From: Billgrantia sulfidoxydans
GTDB lineage: Bacteria; Pseudomonadota; Gammaproteobacteria; Pseudomonadales; Halomonadaceae
NCBI RefSeq assembly: GCF_017868775.1
Contig: NZ_CP053381.1
Location: 2,170,001 to 2,234,000, forward strand
Reading direction: 5' to 3'
Length of the DNA: 64,000 nucleotides
Each line of letters opens with the position of its first letter. Within the stretch, counting starts at the first letter, position 1. Shown here in pieces: positions 30,031 through 39,252 of the stretch. The notes beneath the pieces were generated by a model. The model saw nothing but the letters and a program-made list of their open reading frames with translations, was not told where the DNA came from and did not search any database. A program made the translations under genes and the position numbers.

Positions 30031-31008
30031 ATGCCCAGGATGAACATGCTGCAGGCGATCAACAACGCGCTGGACATCGCCATGGCCGAGGACGACAAGG
30101 TGCTCTGCTTCGGCGAGGACGTGGGGGTATTCGGCGGGGTCTTCCGCGCCACCAGCCACCTGCAGGAGAAGTACGGCCGCGATCGCTGCTTCAACACGCC
30201 GCTGGTGGAACAGGGGATCATCGGCTTCGCCAACGGCCTGGCGGCCCAGGGTTCGGTGCCGGTGGCCGAGATCCAGTTCGCCGACTACATCTTTCCGGCC
30301 TTCGACCAGATCGTCAACGAAACGGCCAAGTTTCGCTATCGTTCGGGCGACCTGTTCAACGTCGGCGGCCTGACCATTCGCACCCCCTACGGCGGCGGCA
30401 TCTCCGGCGGCCACTATCATTCCCAGTCGCCTGAAGCCTACTTCGCCCACACGCCCGGGCTGAAGGTGGTGGTGCCACGCAACCCGTACCAGGCCAAGGG
30501 GCTGCTGCTGTCGGCGATTCGCGATCCCGACCCGGTACTGTTCTTCGAGCCCAAGCGGCTCTACCGTGCCGCGGTGGGCGAGGTGCCCGAGGAGGATTAT
30601 CAGCTGCCCATCGGCGAGGCGGAGGTGACCAAGGAGGGCAGCGACGTCACCGTATTGGGCTGGGGTGCGCAGATGGAAGTGATCGAGCGCGCCGTGGAGC
30701 TGGCCGAGAAGGAGGGTGTCTCCTGCGAGGTGATCGACCTGCGCAGCATCCTGCCCTGGGACGAGGACACCGTGGTCGAATCGGTGCTCAAGACCGGCCG
30801 CCTGGTGATCACCCACGAGGCGCCGCGTACCGGCGGGTTCGCCGGTGAGATCGCCGCCACCATCCAGGAGCGCTGCTTCCTGTACCTGGAATCGCCCATC
30901 GAACGCGTGACCGGGCTGGACACGCCTTTCCCGCTGACGCTGGAGAAGGAGTATCTGCCCGACCATCTCAAGATCTTCGAAGCGATCAAGGCATCCGTGG
31001 CGTTCTGA
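30031..31008 (+). CDS. bkdA2: Branched-chain 2-oxoacid dehydrogenase E1 component, beta subunit
   Basis: The 325-residue transketolase-like beta subunit that completes the ThDP active site. Diagnostic segments are [53 protein letters not shown] and [20 protein letters not shown]. The start at ATG 30031 follows the E1alpha stop by one base, with GGGGGGAG as RBS, so the two subunits are coupled. BCKDH-type rather than PDH-type sequence, consistent with its partner. Confidence 0.9.
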   Translation: MPRMNMLQAINNALDIAMAEDDKVLCFGEDVGVFGGVFRATSHLQEKYGRDRCFNTPLVEQGIIGFANGLAAQGSVPVAEIQFADYIFPAFDQIVNETAKFRYRSGDLFNVGGLTIRTPYGGGISGGHYHSQSPEAYFAHTPGLKVVVPRNPYQAKGLLLSAIRDPDPVLFFEPKRLYRAAVGEVPEEDYQLPIGEAEVTKEGSDVTVLGWGAQMEVIERAVELAEKEGVSCEVIDLRSILPWDEDTVVESVLKTGRLVITHEAPRTGGFAGEIAATIQERCFLYLESPIERVTGLDTPFPLTLEKEYLPDHLKIFEAIKASVAF

Positions 31009-31035
31009 CGCCCGATATCAGGACAGGAGAGAACG

Positions 31036-32724
31036 ATGAGCGATTTCATGCTGCCCGATATCGGCGAAGGTATCGTGGAGTGCGAAGTGGTCGAATGGCG
31101 CGTGAGCGAGGGCGACGAGATTGCCGAGGACCAGCCGGTGGTCGAGGTCATGACCGACAAGGCGCTGGTCGAAATCACCGCCCCGGAGGCGGGGCGCGTC
31201 ACCAAGCTGTACGTGGCGAAGGGCGAGATCGCCAAGGTCCACGCCCCGCTGTTCGCCTACGAGGCGCATGGCGAAGGGGGCGAGAGCAGTGGGGCGGTCG
31301 AGCCGCCGCGTCCCGCCGCGCGCGACGAGGACGAAATGGCGAGCCCGGCGGCGGAAGCGCCGCCGCCCGCGGCGTCATCGTCGCCTGCCGCCACCACTAC
31401 GTCGGCGGGTGCCAAGCCCAAGGATTTCATTCTGCCCGATATCGGCGAGGGCATCGTCGAATGCGAAGTGGTGGAGTGGCGCGTGGCCGAGGGCGAGGCG
31501 ATCGAGGAGGACCAGCCGCTGGTCGACGTGATGACCGACAAGGCGCTGGTCGAGATCACCGCGCCCGAGGCGGGCACGGTGAGCAAGCTCTACGTGCCCA
31601 AGGGCGAGGTCGCCAAGGTGCACGCGCCGCTGTTCGCCTATGTGCCGGCCCATGCCGGGGAGAGCGAAGAGCTCGTGAGCGCCGCAGCGTCTCGTACCGA
31701 ACCCGACGTGTCGCAAACGCCTGGGCGCAGGGAGAGCGTGGAACCTGCGGCCAGCGGCGGCCGCGGCCCCTACGGCCGCATTCCGGCCAGCCCCGCGGTG
31801 CGGCGCCTGGTGCGCGAGCACGGCCTGTCGCTCGAGGCGATAGCCGGTTCGGGCAAGGATGGTCGCGTGCTCAAGCAGGACGTGCTGCGCTACCTCGAGG
31901 ACGAACAGCCGGAACACGGCCAGGTCGAGCGGGGTGAAGCGAGACCCGCACGGGGCGTCACCCCGCCCGCTCGCCGCGAGGCATCTCAGCAGGGAACGGC
32001 GCCGCGGGAGCCGCAAGGCGAAGTGCGGGTCGAGCCGATTCGCGGCGTGCGTGCGGTGATGGCGCGGCGCATGGTCGAGTCGGCCAGCACCATCCCGCAC
32101 TTCCAGTACGGCGAGGAGGTTGACGTCACCGAGCTGCTGGCGCTGCGCGAGCGACTCAAGCCGGTGGCCGAGACACAGCAGGTGCGCCTGACGCTGATGC
32201 CGTTCTTCATGAAGGCGCTGGCGCTGGCGGTGCGCGAGGAGCCGATCCTCAATGCCCGGCTCAACGCCGAAGTGACCGAGATCCACTACCTGCCGTCGGT
32301 CAACGTCGGCATGGCGGTGGACAGTCAGTCCGGCCTGATCGTGCCCAACGTCAAGCAGGTGGAGCAGCGCAGCGTGCTCGAGGTGGCGCGCGAGATCCAG
32401 CGCCTCACCGCCGATGCGCGCGAAGGGCGGGTGGCCCAGGAGGACCTGAAGGGCGGCACCATCAGCATCTCCAACATCGGCGCCTTCGGCGGCACCTATG
32501 CGGCGCCGATCATCAACGCGCCGGAGCTGGCCATCGTCGCCATCGGCAAGAGCCAGTGGCTACCGCGCTTCGACGACCGCGGCGAGGTGGTGAGGCGGGC
32601 GATCATGACGGTGACCTGGGCGGGGGACCACCGGGTGATCGATGGCGGCACCATCGCGCGCTTCTGCAACGCCTGGAAGGGCTACCTAGAGAGCCCCGAG
32701 ACCATGCTCCTGCATCTCGGTTAG
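31036..32724 (+). CDS. bkdB: Dihydrolipoyl acyltransferase (E2) of the 2-oxoacid dehydrogenase complex, two lipoyl domains
   Basis: A 562-residue core acyltransferase. Two almost identical lipoyl domains lie at about residues 1-77 and 132-210, both with the lipoylation motif MTDKALVEITAPEAG and the leader DIGEGIVECEVVEWRV. An Ala/Pro-rich linker follows, then an E1/E3-binding domain (ASPAVRRLVREHGLSLEAI), and a catalytic domain ending GDHRVIDGGTIARFCNAW with the active-site His and Asp. No E3 gene follows; it must be supplied from elsewhere. Confidence 0.9.
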   Translation: MSDFMLPDIGEGIVECEVVEWRVSEGDEIAEDQPVVEVMTDKALVEITAPEAGRVTKLYVAKGEIAKVHAPLFAYEAHGEGGESSGAVEPPRPAARDEDEMASPAAEAPPPAASSSPAATTTSAGAKPKDFILPDIGEGIVECEVVEWRVAEGEAIEEDQPLVDVMTDKALVEITAPEAGTVSKLYVPKGEVAKVHAPLFAYVPAHAGESEELVSAAASRTEPDVSQTPGRRESVEPAASGGRGPYGRIPASPAVRRLVREHGLSLEAIAGSGKDGRVLKQDVLRYLEDEQPEHGQVERGEARPARGVTPPARREASQQGTAPREPQGEVRVEPIRGVRAVMARRMVESASTIPHFQYGEEVDVTELLALRERLKPVAETQQVRLTLMPFFMKALALAVREEPILNARLNAEVTEIHYLPSVNVGMAVDSQSGLIVPNVKQVEQRSVLEVAREIQRLTADAREGRVAQEDLKGGTISISNIGAFGGTYAAPIINAPELAIVAIGKSQWLPRFDDRGEVVRRAIMTVTWAGDHRVIDGGTIARFCNAWKGYLESPETMLLHLG

Positions 32725-32785
32725 TCCGGCAGAGCCGTCCGGGCGAGCGTGCCCGCGACGGCTCCCTTTCGATGGGCAATTCCAC

Positions 32786-34627
32786 ATGTCCCAGGCGCCG
32801 CTGCAGCAGTTCTATATTCCCGAAGAGCAGTCGATCTACCTGCTCAGCCACGACGATGCGCGCAAGCTGAAGGAGTGGGTGGCGCTGTGCCAGGCCCAGC
32901 TAGGGCAACTGGGCTACCGCGACATCGAACTGATTGGCAAGGGCGCCTACGGCTTCGTATTCGCCGGGACCACCGCCCACGATGAGGAGTATGTGTTCAA
33001 GTTCACCCGGGTCAACCTGCCCCAGCAGCTGCAGGATCGCCTCGAGGAGGAGGCGTTCATGCTGGAGCAGGTCGATCACCCCCGTGTGCCGAGGCTGATC
33101 GCCTTCCAGCGCGTGCGCAACCAGTCGATCCTGGTGATGCAGCGGGCGCCGGGTATCAACCTGGAGGAGGTCTCGCTGCGCGAGGGGCGCCTGTCGCCGC
33201 GCCTCGTGGTGCGTATCGCCGACCAGCTCGCCGACATCCTGCGCAGCCTGCGCCGCGAGTCGGGGCCGGCGGGGCGCCCCGTCGTGCATGGCGACATCAA
33301 GCCCTCGAACCTGGTCTTCGACGCGCGCCGCGAGGCGGTGGCGCTGATCGACTGGGGCTCGTCGGTGTTCGCCCAGCTCGACGCCAGCCAGCAGTTCGTA
33401 ACGGCCAACGTCATGGAGCTGATGTCGGATAACCTGCAGCAGACCAATGCGCGCCTGGGCGATGTCTACTTCATCGGCGAGGAGCAGTTGAACGGGGCGC
33501 TCTCTTCGCCGCGCTTCGACGAGCAGGGCACCGCGGGCACGCTCTACGCGCTGGCCTCGGCCCAGTCGTGCCGCTTCGGCCACCGGGCCATCCCGGCCAC
33601 CTCGCTGGGCTTGCCCATGGAATTTGCGCGCATGCTCGACGGTATGCTGGACCCTGACCCGCGGGTGCGGCTGCGCGCCGGCGATCACTTCATTCGCGAG
33701 ATGCCGCGCCTGGCGCGGGTGGTGATGATCGACCTGCCGGAAGCGCCTGAGACGCCGCTGGTGCCAACCTGGGTCAGGCCTTCGACGCGGGAGATCGATA
33801 CCGTGGTCTACAGCTCGCGCAAGGCGTTCCTGCGCGAGGAGGGCGGTCGCGAGACGCTCAATGACGTCAACGACGTCCAGCTCGACCGTTACTACAAGAA
33901 CTTCATGCAGGGCATGGGCGAGACCGAGAAGGCCTTCCTGGCGGCGGTGAGCCGGCTGGGCAAGTATCCGGTGGTGGGTGGTCTCGCCGTGCGCTGGGAA
34001 GCCGACGGCGTCTACATCGATACCTCGCTCAACCTACACGACTCGACGCTCAAGCCGGCGTTCGTCGCGGCGGTCAACAACATGGTCAACCTGGCCCGGG
34101 CCATCTATCGCCAGGGCATCTTCAAGAGCTGCCTGTTCAATGCCCGCGACACCCTGCACCTGGACCGCGAGAGCCCGGCGCACCCGTTCGTGATCGAGCC
34201 CGGCATGCGGCTGCGCTACGAGGTCAGCGCGGTGCCGGAACTCGAGGACCGCAGCCGGCTGCACAGCTACTTCGAGGACGGCCCCGATCCCGAGGAGTTC
34301 CTGGTCCTGCCGGAAACGATCATCACTTCGCTGGAGGCGCTCAACGAGATCCATCACACCGGCATGATCATCTTCGAGGCATTGCCCCAGCACCTCAAGA
34401 TACACAGCTATTACCGTCTGCTCGATCCTTCCCGCGAGGCCGAGTTCCGCGACCGGCTCGACGACATTCTCGATGCCGTCGGGCTGATCGAGGGGCTGGG
34501 GGTGTCGGGCTTCATGAAGATGCCCTACAAGGACACGCGCTTCTTTGCCCATGTCGAGCGCCAGCCGGAGCGCTACTATCCGCGCAACCCGCGTGAGGAG
34601 GCGCGGGACGGCGACGCCAAGGCCTAG
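32786..34627 (+). CDS. Ser/Thr protein kinase-like protein downstream of BCKDH
   Basis: A 613-residue protein with an N-terminal eukaryotic-type kinase domain (about residues 45-310) and an unrecognised C-terminal half. The glycine loop is GKGAYGFVFAG (51-61), the ATP-anchoring Lys is K72 (YVFKF), the catalytic loop is VVHGDIKPSNLVFD (H168, D170, K172, N175) and the metal site is IDWGSS (DWG instead of DFG). No membrane segment or PASTA domain is seen, so it is cytoplasmic. It starts 61 bases after bkdB and may be cotranscribed. The target is unknown; the BCKDH complex is one possibility. Confidence 0.75.
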   Translation: MSQAPLQQFYIPEEQSIYLLSHDDARKLKEWVALCQAQLGQLGYRDIELIGKGAYGFVFAGTTAHDEEYVFKFTRVNLPQQLQDRLEEEAFMLEQVDHPRVPRLIAFQRVRNQSILVMQRAPGINLEEVSLREGRLSPRLVVRIADQLADILRSLRRESGPAGRPVVHGDIKPSNLVFDARREAVALIDWGSSVFAQLDASQQFVTANVMELMSDNLQQTNARLGDVYFIGEEQLNGALSSPRFDEQGTAGTLYALASAQSCRFGHRAIPATSLGLPMEFARMLDGMLDPDPRVRLRAGDHFIREMPRLARVVMIDLPEAPETPLVPTWVRPSTREIDTVVYSSRKAFLREEGGRETLNDVNDVQLDRYYKNFMQGMGETEKAFLAAVSRLGKYPVVGGLAVRWEADGVYIDTSLNLHDSTLKPAFVAAVNNMVNLARAIYRQGIFKSCLFNARDTLHLDRESPAHPFVIEPGMRLRYEVSAVPELEDRSRLHSYFEDGPDPEEFLVLPETIITSLEALNEIHHTGMIIFEALPQHLKIHSYYRLLDPSREAEFRDRLDDILDAVGLIEGLGVSGFMKMPYKDTRFFAHVERQPERYYPRNPREEARDGDAKA

Positions 34628-34631
34628 CGTG

Positions 34632-35936
34632 CTAGCGGGTCATGCTCTGCGGCAGGTAGAGCGCGACCTCGGGGAACAGGTGCATCAGCGCGATCGCCAG
34701 CAGCATTAGCAGGAAGAAGGGCAGCGTGGCCTTGGTAATGGTCACGATGTCCTTGCCCGTCAGGCCCTGGATGACGAACAGGTTGAAGCCCACCGGCGGG
34801 GTGATCTGCGACATTTCGACCACGATCACCAGGTAGATGCCGAACCAGATCAGGTCGAAGCCGGCGGCACTGACCAGCGGCATGATGATGGCGGTCACCA
34901 GCAGGATCAGCGAGATACCGTCGAGAAAGCAGCCCATCACCAGCAACAGCAGGGTCAGTGCCACCAGCAGCATGGTCGGCGACAGGCCCATCTCGCCGAT
35001 GGCCCGAGCCAGCTGCATGGGCACCTGGGTGAACCCCATGGCGGAGGTCAGGAACGAGGCGCCGGCGATAATGAAGGCGATCATGCAGGCCGTGCGGATG
35101 GCAGCGAACAGCGATTCGCGGAACACGGCAAGGCCGAAGCTGCCGTTCCAGCGGGCGATCACCATCGACAGTACCACGCCGACCGCAGCGGCTTCGGTGG
35201 GCGAGGCCAGCCCGCCGTAGATCGACACGATGATGCCGCCGATCAGCAGCAGGATCGGCACGAGTTCCAGCGTCTGGCGCAGCTTCCTGGCCAGCGGCAG
35301 GCCGGACTCGTCCTGGCCGGTGAGACCGCGGCGATTGCCCCGGAGCAGCGACCAGGCAACGAGGTACGTCATGAACAGTGCCAGGATCATCAGCCCCGGG
35401 CCGATACCGGCCATGAACAGCCGCGAGATCGACTGCTCGGTGACCACGCCGTAGACGATCAGCACGATCGAGGGCGGGATCAGCAGGCCCAGCGTGGAAG
35501 CGCTGGCCAGGGTGCCGATGGCCATGTTGGCGTCATAGCCGCGACGCTCCAGCTCGGGCAGGGTCATCTTGCCCACCGTGGCGCAGGTAGCGGCCGAGGA
35601 GCCGCACACGGCGGCGAACATGCCGCTGCCAAGGATGTTGGTATGCAGCAGCCGCCCGGGCATGCGGTTCAGCCAGGGCGAAAGGCCGCGGAACATATTG
35701 TCGGCAAGCCCCGAGCGGAACAGGATCTCGCCCATCCAGATGAACATCGGCAGGGCGGTCAGGTCCCAGCCATAGCTGGCGCCCCAGAAGTCGGAGGCGA
35801 GAATCGGACCCGGGTCGAAGGAACTGAAGAAGGCCAGCACGATCCAGGCGGTACCGATCAGGGCGAAGGCGATCCACACCCCGCTGCCGAGCAGGATGGC
35901 CAGGGTGGCGATGGTAGCCAGGCTGAGTATCAGCAC
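34632..35936 (-). CDS. dctM: TRAP transporter large permease (DctM)
   Basis: The 434-residue, roughly 12-segment channel subunit of a Na+-driven TRAP importer. It has the DctM patterns GSGMFAAVCGSSAATCATVGKM, TLGLLIPPSIVLIVYGV and TQITPP-like SQITPPVGFNLFVIQGL. I place the start at GTG 35936 with GGAG nine bases upstream, because the longer frame runs into dctQ. It is the last gene of a VOC-LysR-dctP-dctQ-dctM series, 31 bases after dctQ, and converges on the kinase gene. Confidence 0.9.
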   Translation of the reverse strand: MLILSLATIATLAILLGSGVWIAFALIGTAWIVLAFFSSFDPGPILASDFWGASYGWDLTALPMFIWMGEILFRSGLADNMFRGLSPWLNRMPGRLLHTNILGSGMFAAVCGSSAATCATVGKMTLPELERRGYDANMAIGTLASASTLGLLIPPSIVLIVYGVVTEQSISRLFMAGIGPGLMILALFMTYLVAWSLLRGNRRGLTGQDESGLPLARKLRQTLELVPILLLIGGIIVSIYGGLASPTEAAAVGVVLSMVIARWNGSFGLAVFRESLFAAIRTACMIAFIIAGASFLTSAMGFTQVPMQLARAIGEMGLSPTMLLVALTLLLLVMGCFLDGISLILLVTAIIMPLVSAAGFDLIWFGIYLVIVVEMSQITPPVGFNLFVIQGLTGKDIVTITKATLPFFLLMLLAIALMHLFPEVALYLPQSMTR

Positions 35937-35967
35937 GAGGGGTGTCTCCGTGTGGTTGAGGCGAGGT

Positions 35968-36531
35968 TCATGGCGTTTCGGTGTCGTCGGTGGCGGTCGC
36001 CTCACGGAAGCGGTGCGGTTCACGGATGGCTATGCGCAGCGTGATGGCCAGGGCCTCGGCCAGCGCCAGGCAGAGCAGGCCGACGCCGGTGGCCAGCACC
36101 GTCTGGGGAATCCACAGCGGGATCGACAGGAAACCCGAGGAGACGTCATGGAAGGCGCGGCTCTCGCGAGCGAGTTCCACCAGGCCGTAGCCCAGCAGAA
36201 GGCTGATGGCGAGCGCCACCAGCAGGCAGAACACCTCGAACCAGGCGCGCGCCGCGGACGGCAACCGGCCGATCAGCAACGTGACCCGGATGTGCGCATG
36301 GTGGACGAAGGTATAGGCGAGGCCGAGGAAGGTGGCCCCCACCAGCAGGTAGGCGGCGATCTCCGACAGGCCGGTGATGCCCAGGCCGAGACGGCGCATG
36401 CCCACCAGCACCAGCAGGGCGTCGACCAGGCGGAAGGTGACCTGGAGGGCGACCAGGGTGCAGATCGCCACCATGCAGGCGGCCGCGCCCCAGGCGCCCA
36501 GGCGGTACAGCGCGTTGAACTTGAATCTCAT
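35968..36531 (-). CDS. dctQ: TRAP transporter small permease (DctQ)
   Basis: A 187-residue subunit with about four membrane segments (for example WGAAACMVAICTLVALQVTF and LSEIAAYLLVGATFLGLAYT), as in the DctQ family. ATG 36531 is chosen because the longer overlapping frame is noise. It lies between dctP and dctM on the same strand. A strong hairpin separates it from dctP. Confidence 0.85.
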   Translation of the reverse strand: MRFKFNALYRLGAWGAAACMVAICTLVALQVTFRLVDALLVLVGMRRLGLGITGLSEIAAYLLVGATFLGLAYTFVHHAHIRVTLLIGRLPSAARAWFEVFCLLVALAISLLLGYGLVELARESRAFHDVSSGFLSIPLWIPQTVLATGVGLLCLALAEALAITLRIAIREPHRFREATATDDTETP

Positions 36532-36559
36532 GGCAGAGGCCTCGGGCAAGCTGAGAGAA

Positions 36560-36582
36560 GCGTGGCGGGACACCCGCCACGC
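36560..36582 (-). repeat. Hairpin between dctP and dctQ
   Basis: A perfect 10-bp stem GCGTGGCGGG / CCCGCCACGC with a 3-base loop in the 71-base dctP-dctQ gap. With no T-run it is more likely a 3'-end stabiliser that raises dctP mRNA over dctQM than a full terminator. Confidence 0.7.
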
Positions 36583-36602
36583 CGGGGGATGAAGGCGTTC
36601 GC

Positions 36603-37586
36603 TCAGTTGCCGCGCTGCTGCTGGTACTCTTCGAGCACCTGCTGGGCCTGCTCGTCGGCACGCTCCTGCCAGGCGGAGAACAGCTGGTCGCCGGCGGCCT
36701 GGAGGGCGGCGGCCACGTCGTCGTTCGGCGTCGAGACGGTGATGCCGTTCTCCTGCAGCGCCTCGAGGCTCGCCTGGTTGTCGTCGCGGCTCATCTGCCA
36801 GCCGCGCTCCTCGGCCCGGGCCGCCGCCTCCAGCAGCCCCTCCTGGGTCGCTTCGTCGAGGCGATCGAAGGCGCGCTGGCTGATGAAGACGATATTCTTG
36901 GGCAGCCACAGGTTGGCATCGGTGTAATGCGAGACGTAATCCCACGCCGTCATCGCATTGCCGGTGGAGCTGGAGGTGATCATGGCGTCCACGCGGCCGG
37001 TGCTGAAGGCGGTGGGGATGTCCGACTCCTCGGTCTCGGTGGGGCTGCCGCCGAGATAGTCGACGAAGCGCTGGGTATTGATGTTCGGCGCACGCACGCG
37101 CAGGCCTTCGAAGCGCTCCGGGTCGTCGAGCTCGAAATCGGTGTAGATGCCCTGGGCCGGCCAGGCGACGGCGTAGAGCGGCATCAGCCCCTGGTTGGCG
37201 AACAGTTCGGTGATGACCGGCTTGGTCGCCTGCCACAGCGCGAAGGCTTCCTCGTAGCTGCCGGCCACGCCCGGCAGGGTGTCGACCTCGAAGATCGGAT
37301 CCTCGTTGGAAAGGGTCGAGAGAAAGACCTCGCCGGCCTCGATGGTGCCGCGGCGTACCGACGACTTGATCTCGCCATGGGCGACCAGCGAGCCGCCGCT
37401 GTGAACGTTGATGGTCAGCTCGCCGCCGGTGGCTTCTGCCACGTCCTCGGCGAACTGTTTCACGTTCTTGGTGTGAAAGCTGGCATCGCCATAGGGCGTA
37501 GCCATGGTCCATTCGGCGGCGCCGGCGGCGGCGGAAATACCGCAGGCGGTCGCGAGCAGCACGGAGCGGGACAGAAGCTTGTTCAT
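36603..37586 (-). CDS. dctP: TRAP transporter substrate-binding protein (DctP family)
   Basis: A 327-residue periplasmic receptor. Signal peptide MNKLLSRSVLLATACGISAAAGAA is followed by EWTMATPYGDASFHTKNVK. The conserved Arg region for carboxylate binding is FEGLRVRAPNINTQRFVDYLG, and STGRVDAMITSSSTG is typical of the family. It lies 33 bases after the LysR gene on the same strand and before dctQM. The ligand is unknown; the divergent 5-oxoprolinase genes make pyroglutamate or a related carboxylate a testable guess. Confidence 0.88.
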   Translation of the reverse strand: MNKLLSRSVLLATACGISAAAGAAEWTMATPYGDASFHTKNVKQFAEDVAEATGGELTINVHSGGSLVAHGEIKSSVRRGTIEAGEVFLSTLSNEDPIFEVDTLPGVAGSYEEAFALWQATKPVITELFANQGLMPLYAVAWPAQGIYTDFELDDPERFEGLRVRAPNINTQRFVDYLGGSPTETEESDIPTAFSTGRVDAMITSSSTGNAMTAWDYVSHYTDANLWLPKNIVFISQRAFDRLDEATQEGLLEAAARAEERGWQMSRDDNQASLEALQENGITVSTPNDDVAAALQAAGDQLFSAWQERADEQAQQVLEEYQQQRGN

Positions 37587-37619
37587 GGTTTTCTCTCTTG
37601 TTGGATCACCAGGTTGTTG

Positions 37620-38597
37620 TCATGTTGCCAGTGGGTGTGTGGTGGGACGTTTCGGCCGCACCCAACGGCCGGAAAAATCGCTGTGTGCCATGTCGTCGAC
37701 GCGCGACTGCGCATAGCGCTGGGCGCACTGCTGTGCCAACAGCCCGACGCTGCGACAGAAGCGCGGGTGGTTGGCGCTGCGCCAGATCACGTCGTAGTGC
37801 ATGTCCGGCAGCGGCAGGGGCAGCTCGATGCGGTACAGCTTGCCGCTGCGCCACTCGTCGAGCACGGTGGCAACAGGCAGGGCGCCGATCCCCAGCCCCT
37901 CCATGGTCATGCGCGCGATGGTCATCAAGGTGCTCACGCTATGGATGCGCGGCGATGCCACTCCCTGCATGGCCAGGTAAGCCAGCAGCTCCTCGTACGG
38001 TCGGGCCTTCCTGCCGAAGGAGATGAAGGGCAGACAGGTGAGCCAGTCGTCGCTGCAGCCGGCCAGCAGCTCGACATGGTCAGGCGAGACGAACATGCCC
38101 ATCTCGTAGGGGCTCAGTGAAACCTGGTCGATGCGCTCGGGATCGAGATAGCCGTTCATGGCCAGCAGGATGTCGAGTTCGTTCCTGGCCAGCCGCTGGT
38201 TGAGCGCCGGCGAATAATCGACGCTGAGCTCGATGGTGAGTTGCGGATAGCGCTGCGTCAGGCCGCGCATGAACTCGGTGAGCCAGCTGTGCGCGATGGT
38301 CTCGATGGCGCCGAGGCGCAGCGGGGCGGAGAAGGTTTCCTTGTCGTCGAACAGCCTCAGGGCCTCGTCCCGTTGTCGCAGCAGACCCTCGGCATGCACG
38401 AAGAATTCACGGCCGCGCATGGTGGGCTGAATGGGCCTGGCCGAGCGCTCCAGCAGCGTTTCGCCGACGGTCGTCTCGAGCCGCAGGATCCGCTCGGAGA
38501 CCGAGGGCTGGGTCAGGTGCAGGCGATCCGCGGCCTTACGGAAGGATCCCAGCCTGACTGCCCAGACGAACGCTTCCAACTCTTTGAAATCGAGCAT
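37620..38597 (-). CDS. LysR-family transcriptional regulator
   Basis: A 325-residue activator or repressor with an N-terminal winged helix (ELEAFVWAVRLGSFRKAADRLHLTQPSVSERILRLE) and a two-lobed effector domain from about residue 90 (APLRLGAIETIAHSWLTEFM). It sits inside a same-strand series, 11 bases after the VOC gene and 33 bases before dctP, rather than divergent from its target. It probably regulates this operon and perhaps pxpABC from the shared divergent intergenic region. Confidence 0.9.
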   Translation of the reverse strand: MLDFKELEAFVWAVRLGSFRKAADRLHLTQPSVSERILRLETTVGETLLERSARPIQPTMRGREFFVHAEGLLRQRDEALRLFDDKETFSAPLRLGAIETIAHSWLTEFMRGLTQRYPQLTIELSVDYSPALNQRLARNELDILLAMNGYLDPERIDQVSLSPYEMGMFVSPDHVELLAGCSDDWLTCLPFISFGRKARPYEELLAYLAMQGVASPRIHSVSTLMTIARMTMEGLGIGALPVATVLDEWRSGKLYRIELPLPLPDMHYDVIWRSANHPRFCRSVGLLAQQCAQRYAQSRVDDMAHSDFSGRWVRPKRPTTHPLAT

Positions 38598-38608
38598 GCC
38601 GGAACCGC

Positions 38609-39046
38609 TCAGGCTTTCTTGAACAGCTGTTCTTCGCGATTCTTGAACGCCTTGAACTCCAGGGCATTGCCGGAAGGATCGTAGAAGAACATGGTGGCCT
38701 GTTCGCCGGGCTCGCCCTTGAAGCGGATATAGGGTTCGATCTCGAATGCCACGCCGTGCTCGCGCAGCTTCTGTGCCAGTGCTTCCCAGGCTTCCATTTC
38801 CAGCACGACGCCGAAATGCGGCACCGGTACGCCGTGGCCATCGACTGGGTTCTTGTGGCTGGATACCGGGCTGTCCTGGAGCGCTGGGTTGAGATGGCAG
38901 ACGAACTGATGGCCGTAGAGATCGAAATCGACCCAGCTCTGCGACGAACGGCCCTCGGGGCAGCCGAGGAAATCGCCGTAGAAGCGCCGCGCCTCGTCGA
39001 TATCACGCACTTGGACGGCTAAATGGAAGGGATCTTTTACCGCCAT
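38609..39046 (-). CDS. VOC superfamily (glyoxalase/dioxygenase-like) protein
   Basis: A 145-residue, two-module vicinal-oxygen-chelate protein. Likely metal ligands are H8 (FHLAVQV), H77 (PHFGVVLE) and E130 (NALEFKAF), the usual H-H-E set. ATG 39046 has GAGG upstream; the longer frame is unsupported. It is the first gene of the minus-strand series with lysR and dctPQM, divergent from pxpA. The reaction is unknown: lyase, isomerase or dioxygenase are all possible in this superfamily. Confidence 0.8.
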   Translation of the reverse strand: MAVKDPFHLAVQVRDIDEARRFYGDFLGCPEGRSSQSWVDFDLYGHQFVCHLNPALQDSPVSSHKNPVDGHGVPVPHFGVVLEMEAWEALAQKLREHGVAFEIEPYIRFKGEPGEQATMFFYDPSGNALEFKAFKNREEQLFKKA

Positions 39047-39177
39047 GAGGGGACTCCTCTTGTTGAAGTTATAGGGTCTCGCTTTTTCATTGATAATCCG
39101 CAAGAGAGGTATCGTCAACCATTTTCCTTCTGAATAACAATATGATAGGTGATGCCGATATTGAGTATCGTAAAAAA

Positions 39178-39236
39178 CGATTGGCGATGAAAACTCCCCA
39201 TCAATATAGTGAAATTCACTACAACAATCGCCATCG
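39178..39236. promoter_or_regulatory. Nested inverted repeats upstream of pxpA
   Basis: The perfect 15-bp palindrome TAGTGAAATTCACTA (39207-39221) lies inside an outer inverted repeat, CGATTGGCGAT (39178-39188) with ATCGCCATCG (39227-39236). They precede the pxpA RBS by a few bases. The dyad is a likely operator; the outer arms could also form an mRNA hairpin. An additional short dyad GATATTGAGTATC lies just upstream. Confidence 0.6.
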
Positions 39237-39252
39237 ACGTTCAGGAGGCATC

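Noticed and set aside
36023..37512. Long minus-strand frame joining dctQ to an upstream 300-residue leader
   Set aside because: The leader is a shifted frame of dctP; dctQ has its own start at 36531.
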